From Mogibacterium sp. (GTDB lineage Bacteria > Bacillota > Clostridia > Peptostreptococcales > Anaerovoracaceae): 58,005 nt of DNA. Under the pieces are notes generated by a model, which saw only the letters and a program-made list of their open reading frames with translations, was not told the DNA's origin and searched no databases. Position 1 is the first letter of the stretch; every line of letters starts with the position of its first letter. Below are positions 33,308-42,715 of the stretch, in pieces. The stretch covers positions 1 to 58,005 of the forward strand of contig JAFWHB010000020.1 of the NCBI GenBank assembly GCA_017512145.1. The letters are read 5' to 3'. Position numbers and translations under genes: made by a program.

Positions 33308-33616
33308 CTAATGGATGAATAATTCCAGCACGAATACGGTCAGGCAGCAGAAGACTGCGACCTTGAAGAGGCTTGCGCCAAACCATGCTGCGAGTATTCC
33401 GATTATAAGAGCGGCTGCTCCTGAGATTGGGGTTCCGGTAGCTTCGACTATGGCAGGGAATGTCATTACTGCAAGAGTCACATATGGCACATAATAGAGG
33501 AAGGACTGGATGAACATATTCTTGATAGGCTTCCTCATTATGAAAGATGCGGCTACTCTCATGACCCATGTAGAGAAGGCCATGACGAAGATATACAGAT
33601 AAATATTAGTCTGCAT
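33308..33616 (-). CDS. azlD: Branched-chain amino acid export protein, AzlD-like small subunit
   Basis: 102 residues with about four membrane segments (YLYIFVMAFSTWVMRVAASFIM, VPYVTLAVMTFPAIV, AAALIIGILAAWFG, FCCLTVFVLELF). Matches the AzlD family, which partners AzlC in export of branched-chain amino acids or analogues. The ATG at 33616 is preferred because AAAGGCGG stands 8 nt upstream; an in-frame GTG at 33625 is too close to it. The frame overlaps the end of azlC by 11 nt, as in many azlCD pairs. Confidence 0.85.
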   Translation of the reverse strand: MQTNIYLYIFVMAFSTWVMRVAASFIMRKPIKNMFIQSFLYYVPYVTLAVMTFPAIVEATGTPISGAAALIIGILAAWFGASLFKVAVFCCLTVFVLELFIH

Positions 33617-34349
33617 CTCTGGCACCGCCTTTCTCTATCTTCTCTCCGTCAGCAGTTCTCGGGAAGAGCACTGCAAACAGAGCCGACAGGAGAACTGTCA
33701 GAAGGATAGTTCTGTTGCCCTGTGACAATCCGGAGATGACCGGGAGCTTTACGGCTGCAAGTGAGCAGGCAAAGCTGACAAATACTGCAATACCGACTGC
33801 CTTGTCCTTGCGTGCAGGCGGGATGATTACTGCGAGGAACATTCCGAAGAGCGCAACAGAAAGAGCACTGACGACTCTTGCAGGAAGAATGATGCCCATG
33901 GAAATCCCGAGCGCTGTACCAAGAGCCCATAGCGGAACAGCGGCAAAAAGAGCGCCGAATGTATAGAATGGAGTAGGTACTCCTGGTCTTGCTATCGTGA
34001 TACCGAAGATCTCGTCAGTTATGCATGAGCCGACCAGGACTCTTGTCCTGAGAGGCGTGCCCTCAGGCATTCTCTGGTTGAGAGCGAACCCCATGAGGAT
34101 ATATCTCGCATTTATTATGAATGTAAGAATTATAAGTTCTATGAGAGCGGTGTTGGTCGCGTACAGTGCAAATCCCATGTACTGACCGGCCGAGGCATAT
34201 GTAAGTATGCTGGCCAGAAAACCCTGAAAAGCATTGAAGCCGTATTCTCTTGCAGCTATACCAAGTGAGAAGGCCACAGCGAAATAACCGGCTCCTATAG
34301 GAATGCCGTCCCGGTACCCTTTAAGAAATATTTCCTTACTTGTTTCCAT
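33606..34349 (-). CDS. azlC: AzlC-family branched-chain amino acid exporter, large subunit
   Basis: 247 residues, multi-pass membrane protein. Family blocks: the N-terminal GYRDGIPIGAGYFAVAFSLGIAARE, ILTYASAGQYMGFAL, FIINARYILMGFAL and SCITDEIFGI. It forms an exporter with AzlD, whose gene overlaps its 3' end. No Lrp-type regulator is adjacent. It is divergent from the metK unit across about 100 nt to the metK promoter. Confidence 0.9.
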   Translation of the reverse strand: METSKEIFLKGYRDGIPIGAGYFAVAFSLGIAAREYGFNAFQGFLASILTYASAGQYMGFALYATNTALIELIILTFIINARYILMGFALNQRMPEGTPLRTRVLVGSCITDEIFGITIARPGVPTPFYTFGALFAAVPLWALGTALGISMGIILPARVVSALSVALFGMFLAVIIPPARKDKAVGIAVFVSFACSLAAVKLPVISGLSQGNRTILLTVLLSALFAVLFPRTADGEKIEKGGARDAD

Positions 34350-34453
34350 TAATGTCCCCCTTAGAATGATTGACAGAGTTTAGTATATAACAATTGGAAT
34401 GTTAAATCATCCACGAAATCTCCTGTTATGATACATATCTGCCGCTATTGTCC

Positions 34454-34481
34454 TTGACTTTGGGTTATAAGTGTTTATAAT
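34454..34481 (+). promoter_or_regulatory. metK promoter
   Basis: TTGACT (34454-34459), 16-nt spacer, TATAAT (34476-34481). Transcription would start near 34488, at the 5' edge of the riboswitch. Confidence 0.75.
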
Positions 34482-34489
34482 AATTACAG

Positions 34490-34601
34490 CCTTATTAAGA
34501 GCGAGGGAGGGAATGGGCCCAATGATCTCGCGGCAACCTCACAGGAAGTGAAGGTGCCAATTCCCACGGAGAGCAGCCATTCTCCGGCAGATGAGGTAAG
34601 G
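34490..34601 (+). promoter_or_regulatory. SAM-I riboswitch (S-box) aptamer
   Basis: Conserved S-box elements occur in order: AAGAGCGAGGGAGGGAATGGGCCC split as AAGAGCGAGGGAGG and GAATGGGCCC, then AATGATCTCGCGGCAACC, AAGGTGCCAATTCC and a CGGAGA/TCTCCG helix. P1 pairs CCTTATT (34490-34496) with GGTAAGG (34595-34601). It sits directly upstream of metK, a classic target. A terminator follows, so SAM binding should switch transcription off. Confidence 0.95.
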
Positions 34602-34605
34602 GTAT

Positions 34606-34634
34606 CTCTCTGCACGTGGCAGAGGGATTTTTTT
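34606..34634 (+). terminator. Riboswitch expression-platform terminator
   Basis: 8-bp stem CTCTCTGC / GCAGAGGG (one G-U pair), loop ACGTG, then ATTTTTTT. Formed when SAM occupies the aptamer. Confidence 0.88.
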
Positions 34635-34664
34635 ATGGCTGGGAATCAGGAGTATTTAAATATA

Positions 34665-35861
34665 ATGAAGAGACTTTTCACATCAGAATCAGTAACAGAG
34701 GGACATCCGGATAAGGTCTGCGATCAGGTATCGGACGCAGTGCTCGACGCTATCCTTGCCCAGGATCCTAAGGCACATGTCGCTTGCGAATGCGCTGCCA
34801 AGACCGGATTTCTCATGATATTCGGAGAGGCATCCGGCAACTTTGATGTAGATTACGAAGCTATCGCACGCAAGACAATCTGCGAGATCGGATACGACAG
34901 AGATGAAGTATGCTTTAACGGCAATACCTGCGACATCATTGTTCATATGGAAGAACAGTCCGCAGATATCGCAATGGGTGTTAATGAGTCATATGAGACC
35001 AAGACCGGAACAGAGAAGGGCGATGATGCTCTTATCGGCGCCGGTGACCAGGGAATGATGTTCGGCTATGCCTGCAAGGAGACACCTGAGCTGATGCCTC
35101 TTTCAACACAGATGGCACATAACCTTGCCAAGAGACTTGCTGAAGTCCGCAAGTCCGGCGAGCTTGCTTATCTCGGACCTGACGGCAAGACACAGGTCAC
35201 AGTTGAGTATGACAACGGCGTTATCACAAGGATCGACACAGTTGTCATCTCCACACAGCACAGTGAGGATGTAAGCCTCGAGCAGGTAAGAAATGACATG
35301 ATCGAGCACGTTGTTAAGCCGATCATCCCTGAGGATCTCATCGACGATGATACCAAGTATTATGTCAATCCGACTGGCAGATTCGTTATCGGCGGACCGA
35401 TGGGAGACTCCGGCCTGACAGGACGTAAGATCATCGTAGACACATACGGCGGACATTCATCACACGGCGGCGGAGCTTTCTCCGGCAAGGACCCTACTAA
35501 GGTAGACAGATCAGCTGCATATATGGCACGTTATATTGCCAAGAATGTTGTAGCTGCCGGTATTGCTGATGAGTGCGAAGTGCAGCTTGCATATGCTATC
35601 GGTGTTGCAGAGCCTGTATCAGTATGCGTAGATACCTTCGGAACAGGTATCGTAGACAATGAGAGAATCGCTAATCTCATCAGAGCCAACTTCGACATGA
35701 GACCTGCAGCTATCATCCGCAAGCTCGGGCTTGACAAGCCTCAGTACAGACAGCTTGCTGCTTACGGACACATGGGCAGAACAGACCTCGGCGTCAAGTG
35801 GGAAGATACAGATATGGCAAACAGTCTCCAGTTGGCTATCAGCGGAGCAAGTGACAAATAA
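34665..35861 (+). CDS. metK: S-adenosylmethionine synthase
   Basis: 398 residues from ATG 34665. It makes SAM from methionine and ATP. Motifs: [21 protein letters not shown] at the N-terminus, [13 protein letters not shown], and [19 protein letters not shown]. An earlier in-frame ATG (34548) lies inside the riboswitch and ATG 34635 lies at the terminator T-run, so both are rejected; AGGAG at 34648-34652 and the homologous N-terminus support 34665. Controlled by the SAM-I riboswitch. The dut-like gene starts 2 nt after its stop. Confidence 0.96.
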   Translation: MKRLFTSESVTEGHPDKVCDQVSDAVLDAILAQDPKAHVACECAAKTGFLMIFGEASGNFDVDYEAIARKTICEIGYDRDEVCFNGNTCDIIVHMEEQSADIAMGVNESYETKTGTEKGDDALIGAGDQGMMFGYACKETPELMPLSTQMAHNLAKRLAEVRKSGELAYLGPDGKTQVTVEYDNGVITRIDTVVISTQHSEDVSLEQVRNDMIEHVVKPIIPEDLIDDDTKYYVNPTGRFVIGGPMGDSGLTGRKIIVDTYGGHSSHGGGAFSGKDPTKVDRSAAYMARYIAKNVVAAGIADECEVQLAYAIGVAEPVSVCVDTFGTGIVDNERIANLIRANFDMRPAAIIRKLGLDKPQYRQLAAYGHMGRTDLGVKWEDTDMANSLQLAISGASDK

Positions 35862-35863
35862 TC

Positions 35864-36370
35864 ATGTCAAGATTCGAGAAGGTTTCATACAAGAGATGGA
35901 AGAAGGACTGTGGCGTCAAGGGACTTCCTGACAGAGAGCTCAGGGAGTGGTATGATGCCATCCGTCTGCCGCAGCAGGCGACAGCATCGTCAGCCGGCTG
36001 CGACTTCTTCATGCCTTTCAATCTTAACTTTGAGGCAGGAAGCAAATTCCGCATAGCAACCGGTATCCGCTGGGTCACAGACCCAGGCAGCGAAGACAGG
36101 GGCAAGGTCCTCCTCATATATCCGAGGAGCGGACTTGGCTTCAAGTACGGGATCAGGCTTTCGAACACTGTCGGAGTCATCGATGCGGACTACTGCGATT
36201 CGGATAATGAAGGGCACATAATAATCAGCCTTGAGAATCCATCGTCTGTAGCAGTAGAACTTCCGGAAGGCAAGCCTTTCGCTCAGGGAATTGTGGTAAA
36301 ATACGAAGTACCAGACGGCGCAGAGTCTTCAGAGGGCCGTAACGGCGGATTCGGGAGCACTGACAGATAA
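35864..36370 (+). CDS. dUTP diphosphatase-family protein
   Basis: 168 residues. Trimeric dUTPase motifs are present: YPRSGLGFKYGIRLSNTVGVIDADY (residues 86-110, containing PRSG and the GVID Asp107), EGHI, and the C-terminal RNGGFGSTDR (159-168) that closes over the active site. It has an extra ~40 residues at the N-terminus (basic, KRWKKDCGVKGLPDRELREWY) before the usual AGCDF motif. It hydrolyses dUTP to dUMP, guarding DNA and feeding thymidylate. It is 2 nt behind metK and thus probably under the same riboswitch. Confidence 0.88.
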   Translation: MSRFEKVSYKRWKKDCGVKGLPDRELREWYDAIRLPQQATASSAGCDFFMPFNLNFEAGSKFRIATGIRWVTDPGSEDRGKVLLIYPRSGLGFKYGIRLSNTVGVIDADYCDSDNEGHIIISLENPSSVAVELPEGKPFAQGIVVKYEVPDGAESSEGRNGGFGSTDR

Positions 36371-36388
36371 CAGAGAACATAAGGAATA

Positions 36389-37681
36389 ATGAAGAACATA
36401 TCGGCAGAACCTAAGAGGGCGGATGTAGTAATAATTGGCGGCGGGGCTTCGGGCCTTGCTGCTGCAGCAGAGCTCGGCAACAGGTCTGCCGGTTTTTCTG
36501 TTGCAATAATAGAGAAGAATGACGATCCTGGCCGCAAGATAAGAGCTACAGGCAGCGGCAGGTGCAATATTACCAACACCTCTGCTGAGGGATACATTGA
36601 GATCATGGAATTCTTCAGACGCATTGGCCTTGTAACTAAGTCATATGAGAATGGTCTTGTCTATCCTTACTCAGAATCTGCGGCGGATGTCGCGGATCTC
36701 CTGACAGCAAGAGCAACAGAGACAGGATCAGAGCTGATCACAGGGGCTGAGGCATTATCAGTCCGGAAGGATGAGCAAGGATTCATCACTGACTACAAGG
36801 TCAGGGTGCAGGGCGGCAGGCAGACTGTAAGATCCATAAGATCAGACTATGTGATCCTTGCCCTTGGCGGCAAAGCGGGCCCAACGTACGGCACGACCGG
36901 CGATGGCTACAGAATCGCAAGAGAACTCGGACACAGCATAGTAACGCCTGTTCCGGTACTTACAGGAGTTGAGTGCCGCGAGTGGTCAGATCAGGGCGGT
37001 AATGCTGTCACTTTGGCCGGAACCAGAACTAGAGGCGTCGTAACTCTCTTAAGGCGTGACGGCAGCGGCCGCGCCGGAGACAAACTCTTCAGAGAAGCCG
37101 GAGAGATACAGTTCACAAGATTCGGATTGTCAGGAATATGCGTCTTCAACATGACAAGATTCATGAGATATGACAGGAAGGCAGGAGAGAGCCTTGCAGA
37201 CTTCGTCATAAGAGCTGACCTCTTCCCGGATGGCAATATTGAGGACTTCCTGAGAGACAGGAGGGAGAACGCTCTTCCATCGGAGAAGTGTTCTGACGTG
37301 CTGAGAACTGTCCTCAAGGCGAATATAGCTAAGTATGTAGTGGACAGGGCAGGTGCGAAGACTAGGAGCAGTATTGCTGACAAGCCTGTCATTAAGCTCA
37401 CTGATGCAGATATAACAGCACTGGCAGGAGCCGTACATTCGCTCGAATTCAGCCCTGAAGGCATCAGAGGCTGGAAGGAAGCTCAGGCGACATCGGGCGG
37501 CGTCAGTACAGATGAGATATGGCCTGAGACATCGGAGTCAAAGCTGGTGAGAGGCCTCTTTATCACGGGTGAACTTGCAGACAGAGACTTCCCTTGCGGA
37601 GGCTTCAACCTGTCAAATGCATGGATCACAGGGCTTGCTGCTGCAAGATCAATAGCCGCAGGAGCAGAATTACAGAAATGA
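36389..37681 (+). CDS. BaiN/HI0933-family NAD(P)/FAD-dependent oxidoreductase
   Basis: 430 residues. Dinucleotide motif VVIIGGGASGLAAAAEL at residues 13-29, then the family hallmark GRKIRATGSGRCNITNT, LALGGKAGPTYGTTGDGY, and the C-terminal GLFITGELADRDFPCGGFNLSNAWITG. Some members act in bile-acid reduction; most have no known substrate. AAGGAAT precedes the ATG. Its stop overlaps the next gene as ATGA. Confidence 0.88.
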   Translation: MKNISAEPKRADVVIIGGGASGLAAAAELGNRSAGFSVAIIEKNDDPGRKIRATGSGRCNITNTSAEGYIEIMEFFRRIGLVTKSYENGLVYPYSESAADVADLLTARATETGSELITGAEALSVRKDEQGFITDYKVRVQGGRQTVRSIRSDYVILALGGKAGPTYGTTGDGYRIARELGHSIVTPVPVLTGVECREWSDQGGNAVTLAGTRTRGVVTLLRRDGSGRAGDKLFREAGEIQFTRFGLSGICVFNMTRFMRYDRKAGESLADFVIRADLFPDGNIEDFLRDRRENALPSEKCSDVLRTVLKANIAKYVVDRAGAKTRSSIADKPVIKLTDADITALAGAVHSLEFSPEGIRGWKEAQATSGGVSTDEIWPETSESKLVRGLFITGELADRDFPCGGFNLSNAWITGLAAARSIAAGAELQK

Positions 37682-39222
37682 GATACAGATTAAGTCAGAT
37701 CAAGACAGATATAGATGTTCCTGCAGAATCTCTTGCAGGGATCACCGCGCACAAGGTGGGTATCAGAGAGTCAGATATCACCTGGTGGGAGGTGAGGAAG
37801 AGATCCATAGATTCCAGGAAGAAACCGCATATACAGTATGTATATACGGTTGATTTTGTTACGCCGAGGAAGATCCGTCAGGGCAAAGTGAGCGGTCTTA
37901 CGGCTGTCGATGAAGAGGCTGAGAAGATCGTGCCGCCTGAGATGGGAAGTGAAGCGATGCGCGGCAGACCGGTAGTTGTCGGAATGGGACCATGCGGACT
38001 CTTCGCGGGTCTTGAGCTCGCCAGGCTTGGTTACAGACCACTCATAATTGAAAGAGGACCGGCAATGGACGGAAGGATCGAAGCTGTTGAGAAATTCCGC
38101 AGAGACCGAGTCCTTGATCCGGAGGCCAATATGCTGTTCGGTGAAGGCGGCGCAGGAACTTTCTCTGACGGCAAGATCGGAACAGGTATCAAAGACAGCC
38201 TCATAAGACAGGTGCTAGCGGAGTTCAGAGATGCAGGCGCAGGCGATGACATAATGTATCTTGCCAAGCCACACATCGGTACGGATGTCCTCAGGACGGT
38301 AATAGTCAATATCCGCAATAAGATAATAGAGCTTGGCGGAGAGGTAAGATTCGGAGTCAGGCTGGACTCGATGATAATAACAGACGGAAGCCTGTGCGGG
38401 ATAGAAGTAACTTCTGCGGCAGGAACTGAGACCATAGAGACTGAGGCACTCATACTTGCCGTGGGCCACAGCGCAAGGGATACCTTCAGGATGATCAACG
38501 CAAGCGGCCTTGAGATGCAGCAGAAGCCGTTCTCAATAGGCGTCAGAATGGAGCATCCTCAGGCCATGATCGATGCATCGCAGTATGGTGAAGAGAATGT
38601 AGGCAAGCTGCCGCCGGCGGACTACAGGCTGGCGTATAAGGCTTCCAACGGAAGAGGCGTATACTCATTCTGCATGTGCCCGGGCGGTGAGGTCGTCGTA
38701 TGTACAACAGAAGAAGGCGAGCTCTGCGTCAACGGCATGAGCAACAGGAAGAGAGACAGTGGAACAGCCAACAGCGGTATACTTTGCGATGTGCGCACTG
38801 AGGACTTTGGTTCGGATGATGTGCTCGCAGGAGTGGCCTTCCAGGAGAAATATGAAAGACTTGCATTCATCAATGGCGGGGGCGGATTCGAGCCGCCGCG
38901 CGCCAGCATGGGAGACTTCCTCGAGGGAAGGGCAGAGAATATAGCAAAGTCACTCCCGGGATTCGCATACGATGCTCTGAGAGAGGCTGTGCCTGACTTT
39001 GGCAGGAAGATCAAGGGGTATGACAGGCCTGATGCAGTTGTGACGGCTGTTGAGACAAGGAGCTCATCGCCTGTAAGGATAGTCAGGAATGAGAAGGGCG
39101 TGAGCAATATACGAGGCATATATCCGGCGGGTGAAGGCGCAGGATATGCAGGCGGAATCACATCTGCTGCATGTGATGGGATTCGCGCGGCATGGCATAT
39201 CACAGAGAAATATCATAACTAG
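37678..39222 (+). CDS. FAD-dependent oxidoreductase, COG2509 type
   Basis: 514 residues from ATG 37678, which overlaps the preceding stop (ATGA) and gives the family N-terminus MRYRLSQIKTDIDVP; a longer upstream frame would run into the previous gene. An N-terminal ~95-residue domain precedes the FAD site VVVGMGPCGLFAGLELARLGYRPLIIERG. Other motifs: FGEGGAGTFSDGKIGTGI and the C-terminal GIYPAGEGAGYAGGITSAACDG. Substrate unknown. A strong bidirectional terminator follows. Confidence 0.88.
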   Translation: MRYRLSQIKTDIDVPAESLAGITAHKVGIRESDITWWEVRKRSIDSRKKPHIQYVYTVDFVTPRKIRQGKVSGLTAVDEEAEKIVPPEMGSEAMRGRPVVVGMGPCGLFAGLELARLGYRPLIIERGPAMDGRIEAVEKFRRDRVLDPEANMLFGEGGAGTFSDGKIGTGIKDSLIRQVLAEFRDAGAGDDIMYLAKPHIGTDVLRTVIVNIRNKIIELGGEVRFGVRLDSMIITDGSLCGIEVTSAAGTETIETEALILAVGHSARDTFRMINASGLEMQQKPFSIGVRMEHPQAMIDASQYGEENVGKLPPADYRLAYKASNGRGVYSFCMCPGGEVVVCTTEEGELCVNGMSNRKRDSGTANSGILCDVRTEDFGSDDVLAGVAFQEKYERLAFINGGGGFEPPRASMGDFLEGRAENIAKSLPGFAYDALREAVPDFGRKIKGYDRPDAVVTAVETRSSSPVRIVRNEKGVSNIRGIYPAGEGAGYAGGITSAACDGIRAAWHITEKYHN

Positions 39223-39253
39223 AAATACCGCAATCAGTGATTGCAGCAAATCA

Positions 39254-39286
39254 AAAACACGAACGGGGCTGCCCCGTTCGTGTTTT
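39254..39286. terminator. Bidirectional terminator
   Basis: 15-16 bp stem AAAACACGAACGGGG / CCCCGTTCGTGTTTT with a CTG loop and T-runs on both strands. It separates the plus-strand oxidoreductase from the minus-strand dapB-like gene. Confidence 0.92.
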
Positions 39287-39303
39287 GTGTTTATGAGGAT
39301 CTG

Positions 39304-40104
39304 TTAGAGTCCCATTGACTCTCTGATGCCGTAAAGTCCTACAGGCTTGCCTACCATCCATCTGCATGCATTGACAGCTCCCTTAGCGCAGCCCTTCCAG
39401 TTGAGACAGTGGTGAGTGATCTCGAGTCTCTCGCCTTCGCCGAAGAAGAATACTGTGTGGCTGGATGGGGTGTCGCCGCCGCGGATAGCGTGGAAGGTGA
39501 CTTTGCCCTCTTCACGAGGATGTCTTCCGAGCGGACGGCCGTAAACTGCGTCGCTTACAAGATCCTTGCCGACAGCCTCGCCCATGCTCTCAACCAGTTC
39601 TCTTGCTGTTCCGCTAGGTGCGTCGAGCTTCTTGTTGTCGTGCATGTCGACGATCTCTATATCTGTATCATCATAGAGCTCCTTAGCAGCGTCCATGAGG
39701 AGCTTTCTCATGACATTGACCATTCTGTCTGTGTTGGCTGCGATCATGATAGGAATAACGTCTGCGGCTGCTTCGAGCTTGGCTCTCTGCTCAGGATTGA
39801 AGCCGGTTGTTCCGACTACGAGCGCCTTCTTATGTCTGATGCATGCATCGAGAACTTCCATTCCGAGCTCTACAGTTGAGAAATCGCATACAACATCTGC
39901 ATCATCGATAACTGATTCTATGTCATCCACAACAGGTGCTCCTACGGAAGATCCGATCATTGCGACCTCTCCGATATCCTTGCCTATGTAATCTCTGCCC
40001 TTAGGACCGATACCTGCAATTATCTCAACATCATCTCTCTTAGCTGCGTCAGCAACTATCAGGCTTGCCATCTTGCCTCTTGGCGCGGTTATGATCAGTT
40101 TCAT
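39304..40104 (-). CDS. dapB: 4-hydroxy-tetrahydrodipicolinate reductase-like protein (divergent DapB)
   Basis: 266 residues. The C-terminal domain keeps the DapB catalytic core: DTDIEIVDMHDNKKLDAPSGTA, where His155 and Lys159 match the E. coli catalytic His159/Lys163. Three features depart from the norm: the N-terminal nucleotide motif is APRGKMA rather than GxxGRMG; the NFSxG motif is NTDRM (124-128); and the second His of the HH pair is Asp156. It may be a true but diverged lysine/diaminopimelate enzyme or a paralogue with a new role. GGAGAAG precedes the ATG. No other lysine genes are nearby. Confidence 0.8.
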   Translation of the reverse strand: MKLIITAPRGKMASLIVADAAKRDDVEIIAGIGPKGRDYIGKDIGEVAMIGSSVGAPVVDDIESVIDDADVVCDFSTVELGMEVLDACIRHKKALVVGTTGFNPEQRAKLEAAADVIPIMIAANTDRMVNVMRKLLMDAAKELYDDTDIEIVDMHDNKKLDAPSGTARELVESMGEAVGKDLVSDAVYGRPLGRHPREEGKVTFHAIRGGDTPSSHTVFFFGEGERLEITHHCLNWKGCAKGAVNACRWMVGKPVGLYGIRESMGL

Positions 40105-40131
40105 TTGTTCTTCTCCATTTCCTGGTTGTGA

Positions 40132-40617
40132 TTACTTGTCTACTCTGAAGTCGAGGACGATCTCTTGTGTCTCAGGGCAGAACCTTGTCAGTTTGACACC
40201 TGCTGCTGTAAGCATCAGCTTGGATGCCTTAGTTGCAGGAGTGTCGGCGTACTTGTCCGAAAGATAGACTACCTCGCTGATGCCGGACTGGATTATCGCC
40301 TTGGAGCATTCATTGCATGGGAATAATGCCACATACAGTCTCGAGCCCCGCAGTGACTTTCCGGATGCATTGAGGATGGCATTAAGTTCTGCATGGACAA
40401 CGTATGGGTACTTGGTGTTCTCGCCCTCGCGGTCCCACGGGAATTCGTCATCGGAACATCCTGTAGGGAATCCGTTGTATCCTGTTGTCAGGATAACATT
40501 GTTGGCATCTACGATACATGCTCCGACCTGCGTATTAGGATCCTTACTCCTCTTGGCAGCGAGCAGAGCAACGCCCATGAAGTATTCATCCCAGCTAATA
40601 TAATCAGTTCTCTTCAT
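40132..40617 (-). CDS. dCMP deaminase (ComEB-like)
   Basis: 161 residues, zinc-dependent cytidine/deoxycytidylate deaminase. Zinc and catalytic motif: His75-Ala-Glu77 (VVHAELNAIL) and PCNEC with Cys101 and Cys104. A further His/Cys-rich second metal site is not obvious. It converts dCMP to dUMP for thymidylate synthesis, complementing the dut-like gene nearby. Strong AGGAGG site upstream on the minus strand. It lies 27 nt ahead of the dapB-like gene and is likely transcribed with it. Confidence 0.92.
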   Translation of the reverse strand: MKRTDYISWDEYFMGVALLAAKRSKDPNTQVGACIVDANNVILTTGYNGFPTGCSDDEFPWDREGENTKYPYVVHAELNAILNASGKSLRGSRLYVALFPCNECSKAIIQSGISEVVYLSDKYADTPATKASKLMLTAAGVKLTRFCPETQEIVLDFRVDK

Positions 40618-40682
40618 CTCGTCCTGACCTCCTTCTAACAGCGATTTTACAACTCACTGTGTGTCTGTTTCAAGTCCCTTGA

Positions 40683-40699
40683 GCCTTGAAATTCAAGGC
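40683..40699. repeat. Inverted repeat between divergent genes
   Basis: GCCTTGAA-A-TTCAAGGC, 8-bp perfect dyad in the 169-bp region between the divergent dCMP deaminase and DUF2207 genes. Possible operator. Confidence 0.4.
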
Positions 40700-40786
40700 G
40701 ATTAGTAGTAAAATACAATATCTATGGCCTTGAAGAGGTCAATATCAATAAAGTGGATTCAGCAATCAAGGAATTGAGATATATAT

Positions 40787-42673
40787 ATGACTGCATTTAA
40801 CAACTATCACAACAGAATCAATAAGATAATCGTCATGCTGCTGATAATATCAGCAGTTATTATTGCCTGCTTTAATGCATCAAGTCTGGATGTATGCGCT
40901 ATTGAAGGAGACCCTGCGGAGACTGCTACCATAGGAGGTGTAGCAGGAGGCGGCTATGAGGTCACTGAATATGACATGCATGCAGTGATCGGCAAGGACC
41001 ACACATACACAGTAGAAGAGAATGTCAGTGTCAACATCCCGGATACACTTCAGAGAATTGACTTCTCAATCCCGAGCGGCACATTCAGGATAAGAGATAT
41101 CAATGTAGAGGGTCTCACTTTCTCGGCCAGGACTGCATCAGAAGGCAGCAGCATCACGATTACTGATCCATCCGGACTCAGCACGGGGCTTCATACCTAC
41201 AAGATCACATATAAGATCCTCGAGTTCGCTGACAGGGATCCTAACATGGATGTGTTCTACTTCAGTTTCCTTCTTCCTGAATGGAGACAGCCGATAGCTG
41301 ATCTTAAGATAACAGCTGAATTCCCTGAGGATTTCCCTCTCGGAGACATCAACTATTACGCAGGGCAGTTCGGTGTTCAGGACACAGAGAACCGTCTCAC
41401 ATACAAGACAGACAATGACGCCCACACCGTTACCATCACAGGCGCCAAGATCCCTGAGAACTTTGGCATAACCATGAAGGCCGGACTTGAGGACGGCTAC
41501 TGGCAGGGAGCACTCGACGGAGTCTGGGCGGTCCTCGCGATGGTACTCATTATGGGAATCGTTACACTGGTTCTGCTAGTTCTGTGGATCATCGGAGGAA
41601 GAGACCCGAGATTCAAGAGAACCAAGGAGACGAGGCCAATCGAGGGAGTCACTCCTGTAGACTTCGGATATATATTCAACAGCGAACTGGATATAAGGGA
41701 CCTCGTAAGACTGATCCTGTACTTCGCTACCAAGGGATATCTGAGGATCAGCGAATATGAGCCTAAGAGATACAGACTTGTAAGACTCAAGGATCCGGAT
41801 GGCGAAGAGAAGCTCTTCCGTAACGCTTACAACATTCTGTTCGAAGACGTCTACAAGGGCAGAGCTCTCGAAATGGACGAGATCGGAGACCGTCTCTACA
41901 GGATCGGCAATTCCATCAGAGACGATGTTGCAGCAGGCTTCTCTGCTAAGGAGATGCTGGCATATACACCTCTTTCGAGGGGCTTCCGTATCGCAGGCAT
42001 AATCCTGATCTCATTGGGACTTGCCATCACAACAGGCCTCAAATACAGCTATCAGTACATATCTGTCAATTATGCAGAGTGCATCATAACCGGCGTGATT
42101 GCGGCATTGATACTGACGATGATCTGCAGATATGATGATAAGAAATACTCATCATCCGATGACTCGGGCAAGGCCGGCGAGATAATCTTCTCGGCAATAT
42201 TCGGAGTTCTGGTCATATATGTCACGACCGGCATAATAAGACAGACCGGACAGATCATCATCGCGCTCTTCGTCGCAGCACTTGCAGGCCTCGCAGCATT
42301 CCTTGCTGTCATCATGCGTGCAAGAGGCAAGGGCAACGCAGCGCTGGTAATGAGGTTCAGACAGCTCAGAAGATTCATTTATCATCCGACACCTAAGGAG
42401 CTGCTTGAGAACTATCTCGCTGATGAGAACTACTACTATGACATGCTTATCTACGCTCTTACATTCGGTGCCGAGGAAACATGGGCAATCTCGTTCCTGA
42501 CACTCGATGTTCCGGAACCTGACTGGTATGTAGATGAGATAGAAGGGCACGCATTCACTAATCTCAGAGACGAAGTAACGACGATAGATTACGCAAGAGA
42601 TCTGAGATCATTTGTCAGGACGATAGAGACAGCCTATATGGACATGATGCGAAGACGCAGAAGGAACGCATAG
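40787..42673 (+). CDS. DUF2207 membrane protein
   Basis: 628 residues. An N-terminal hydrophobic signal (IVMLLIISAVIIACF) is followed by an extracellular beta-rich DUF2207 domain (~50-245, YEVTEYDMHAVIGKDHTYTVEENVSV, THTYKITYKI-like strands), a membrane helix at ~250-270 ending VLWIIGGRDPRF, a cytoplasmic part with IEGVTPVDFGYIFNSELDIRDLVRLILYFATKGYL, and several helices near 400-510. The family is widespread in Bacillota; function unknown. The next gene, typA, begins 42 nt downstream. Confidence 0.85.
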   Translation: MTAFNNYHNRINKIIVMLLIISAVIIACFNASSLDVCAIEGDPAETATIGGVAGGGYEVTEYDMHAVIGKDHTYTVEENVSVNIPDTLQRIDFSIPSGTFRIRDINVEGLTFSARTASEGSSITITDPSGLSTGLHTYKITYKILEFADRDPNMDVFYFSFLLPEWRQPIADLKITAEFPEDFPLGDINYYAGQFGVQDTENRLTYKTDNDAHTVTITGAKIPENFGITMKAGLEDGYWQGALDGVWAVLAMVLIMGIVTLVLLVLWIIGGRDPRFKRTKETRPIEGVTPVDFGYIFNSELDIRDLVRLILYFATKGYLRISEYEPKRYRLVRLKDPDGEEKLFRNAYNILFEDVYKGRALEMDEIGDRLYRIGNSIRDDVAAGFSAKEMLAYTPLSRGFRIAGIILISLGLAITTGLKYSYQYISVNYAECIITGVIAALILTMICRYDDKKYSSSDDSGKAGEIIFSAIFGVLVIYVTTGIIRQTGQIIIALFVAALAGLAAFLAVIMRARGKGNAALVMRFRQLRRFIYHPTPKELLENYLADENYYYDMLIYALTFGAEETWAISFLTLDVPEPDWYVDEIEGHAFTNLRDEVTTIDYARDLRSFVRTIETAYMDMMRRRRRNA

Positions 42674-42715
42674 TCAGATACACATATACTAACGATAACA
42701 ACAGGGGAACAATAA

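Noticed and set aside
34548..34664. Upstream in-frame start for metK
   Set aside because: Lies inside the SAM-I aptamer and terminator; the conserved MetK N-terminus begins at 34665.
37594..37677. Longer start for the COG2509 oxidoreductase
   Set aside because: Lies within the previous gene; the ATGA overlap at 37678 gives the family N-terminus.
38622..39203. 193-codon minus-strand open frame
   Set aside because: Antisense to the COG2509 oxidoreductase; no ribosome site and no family.
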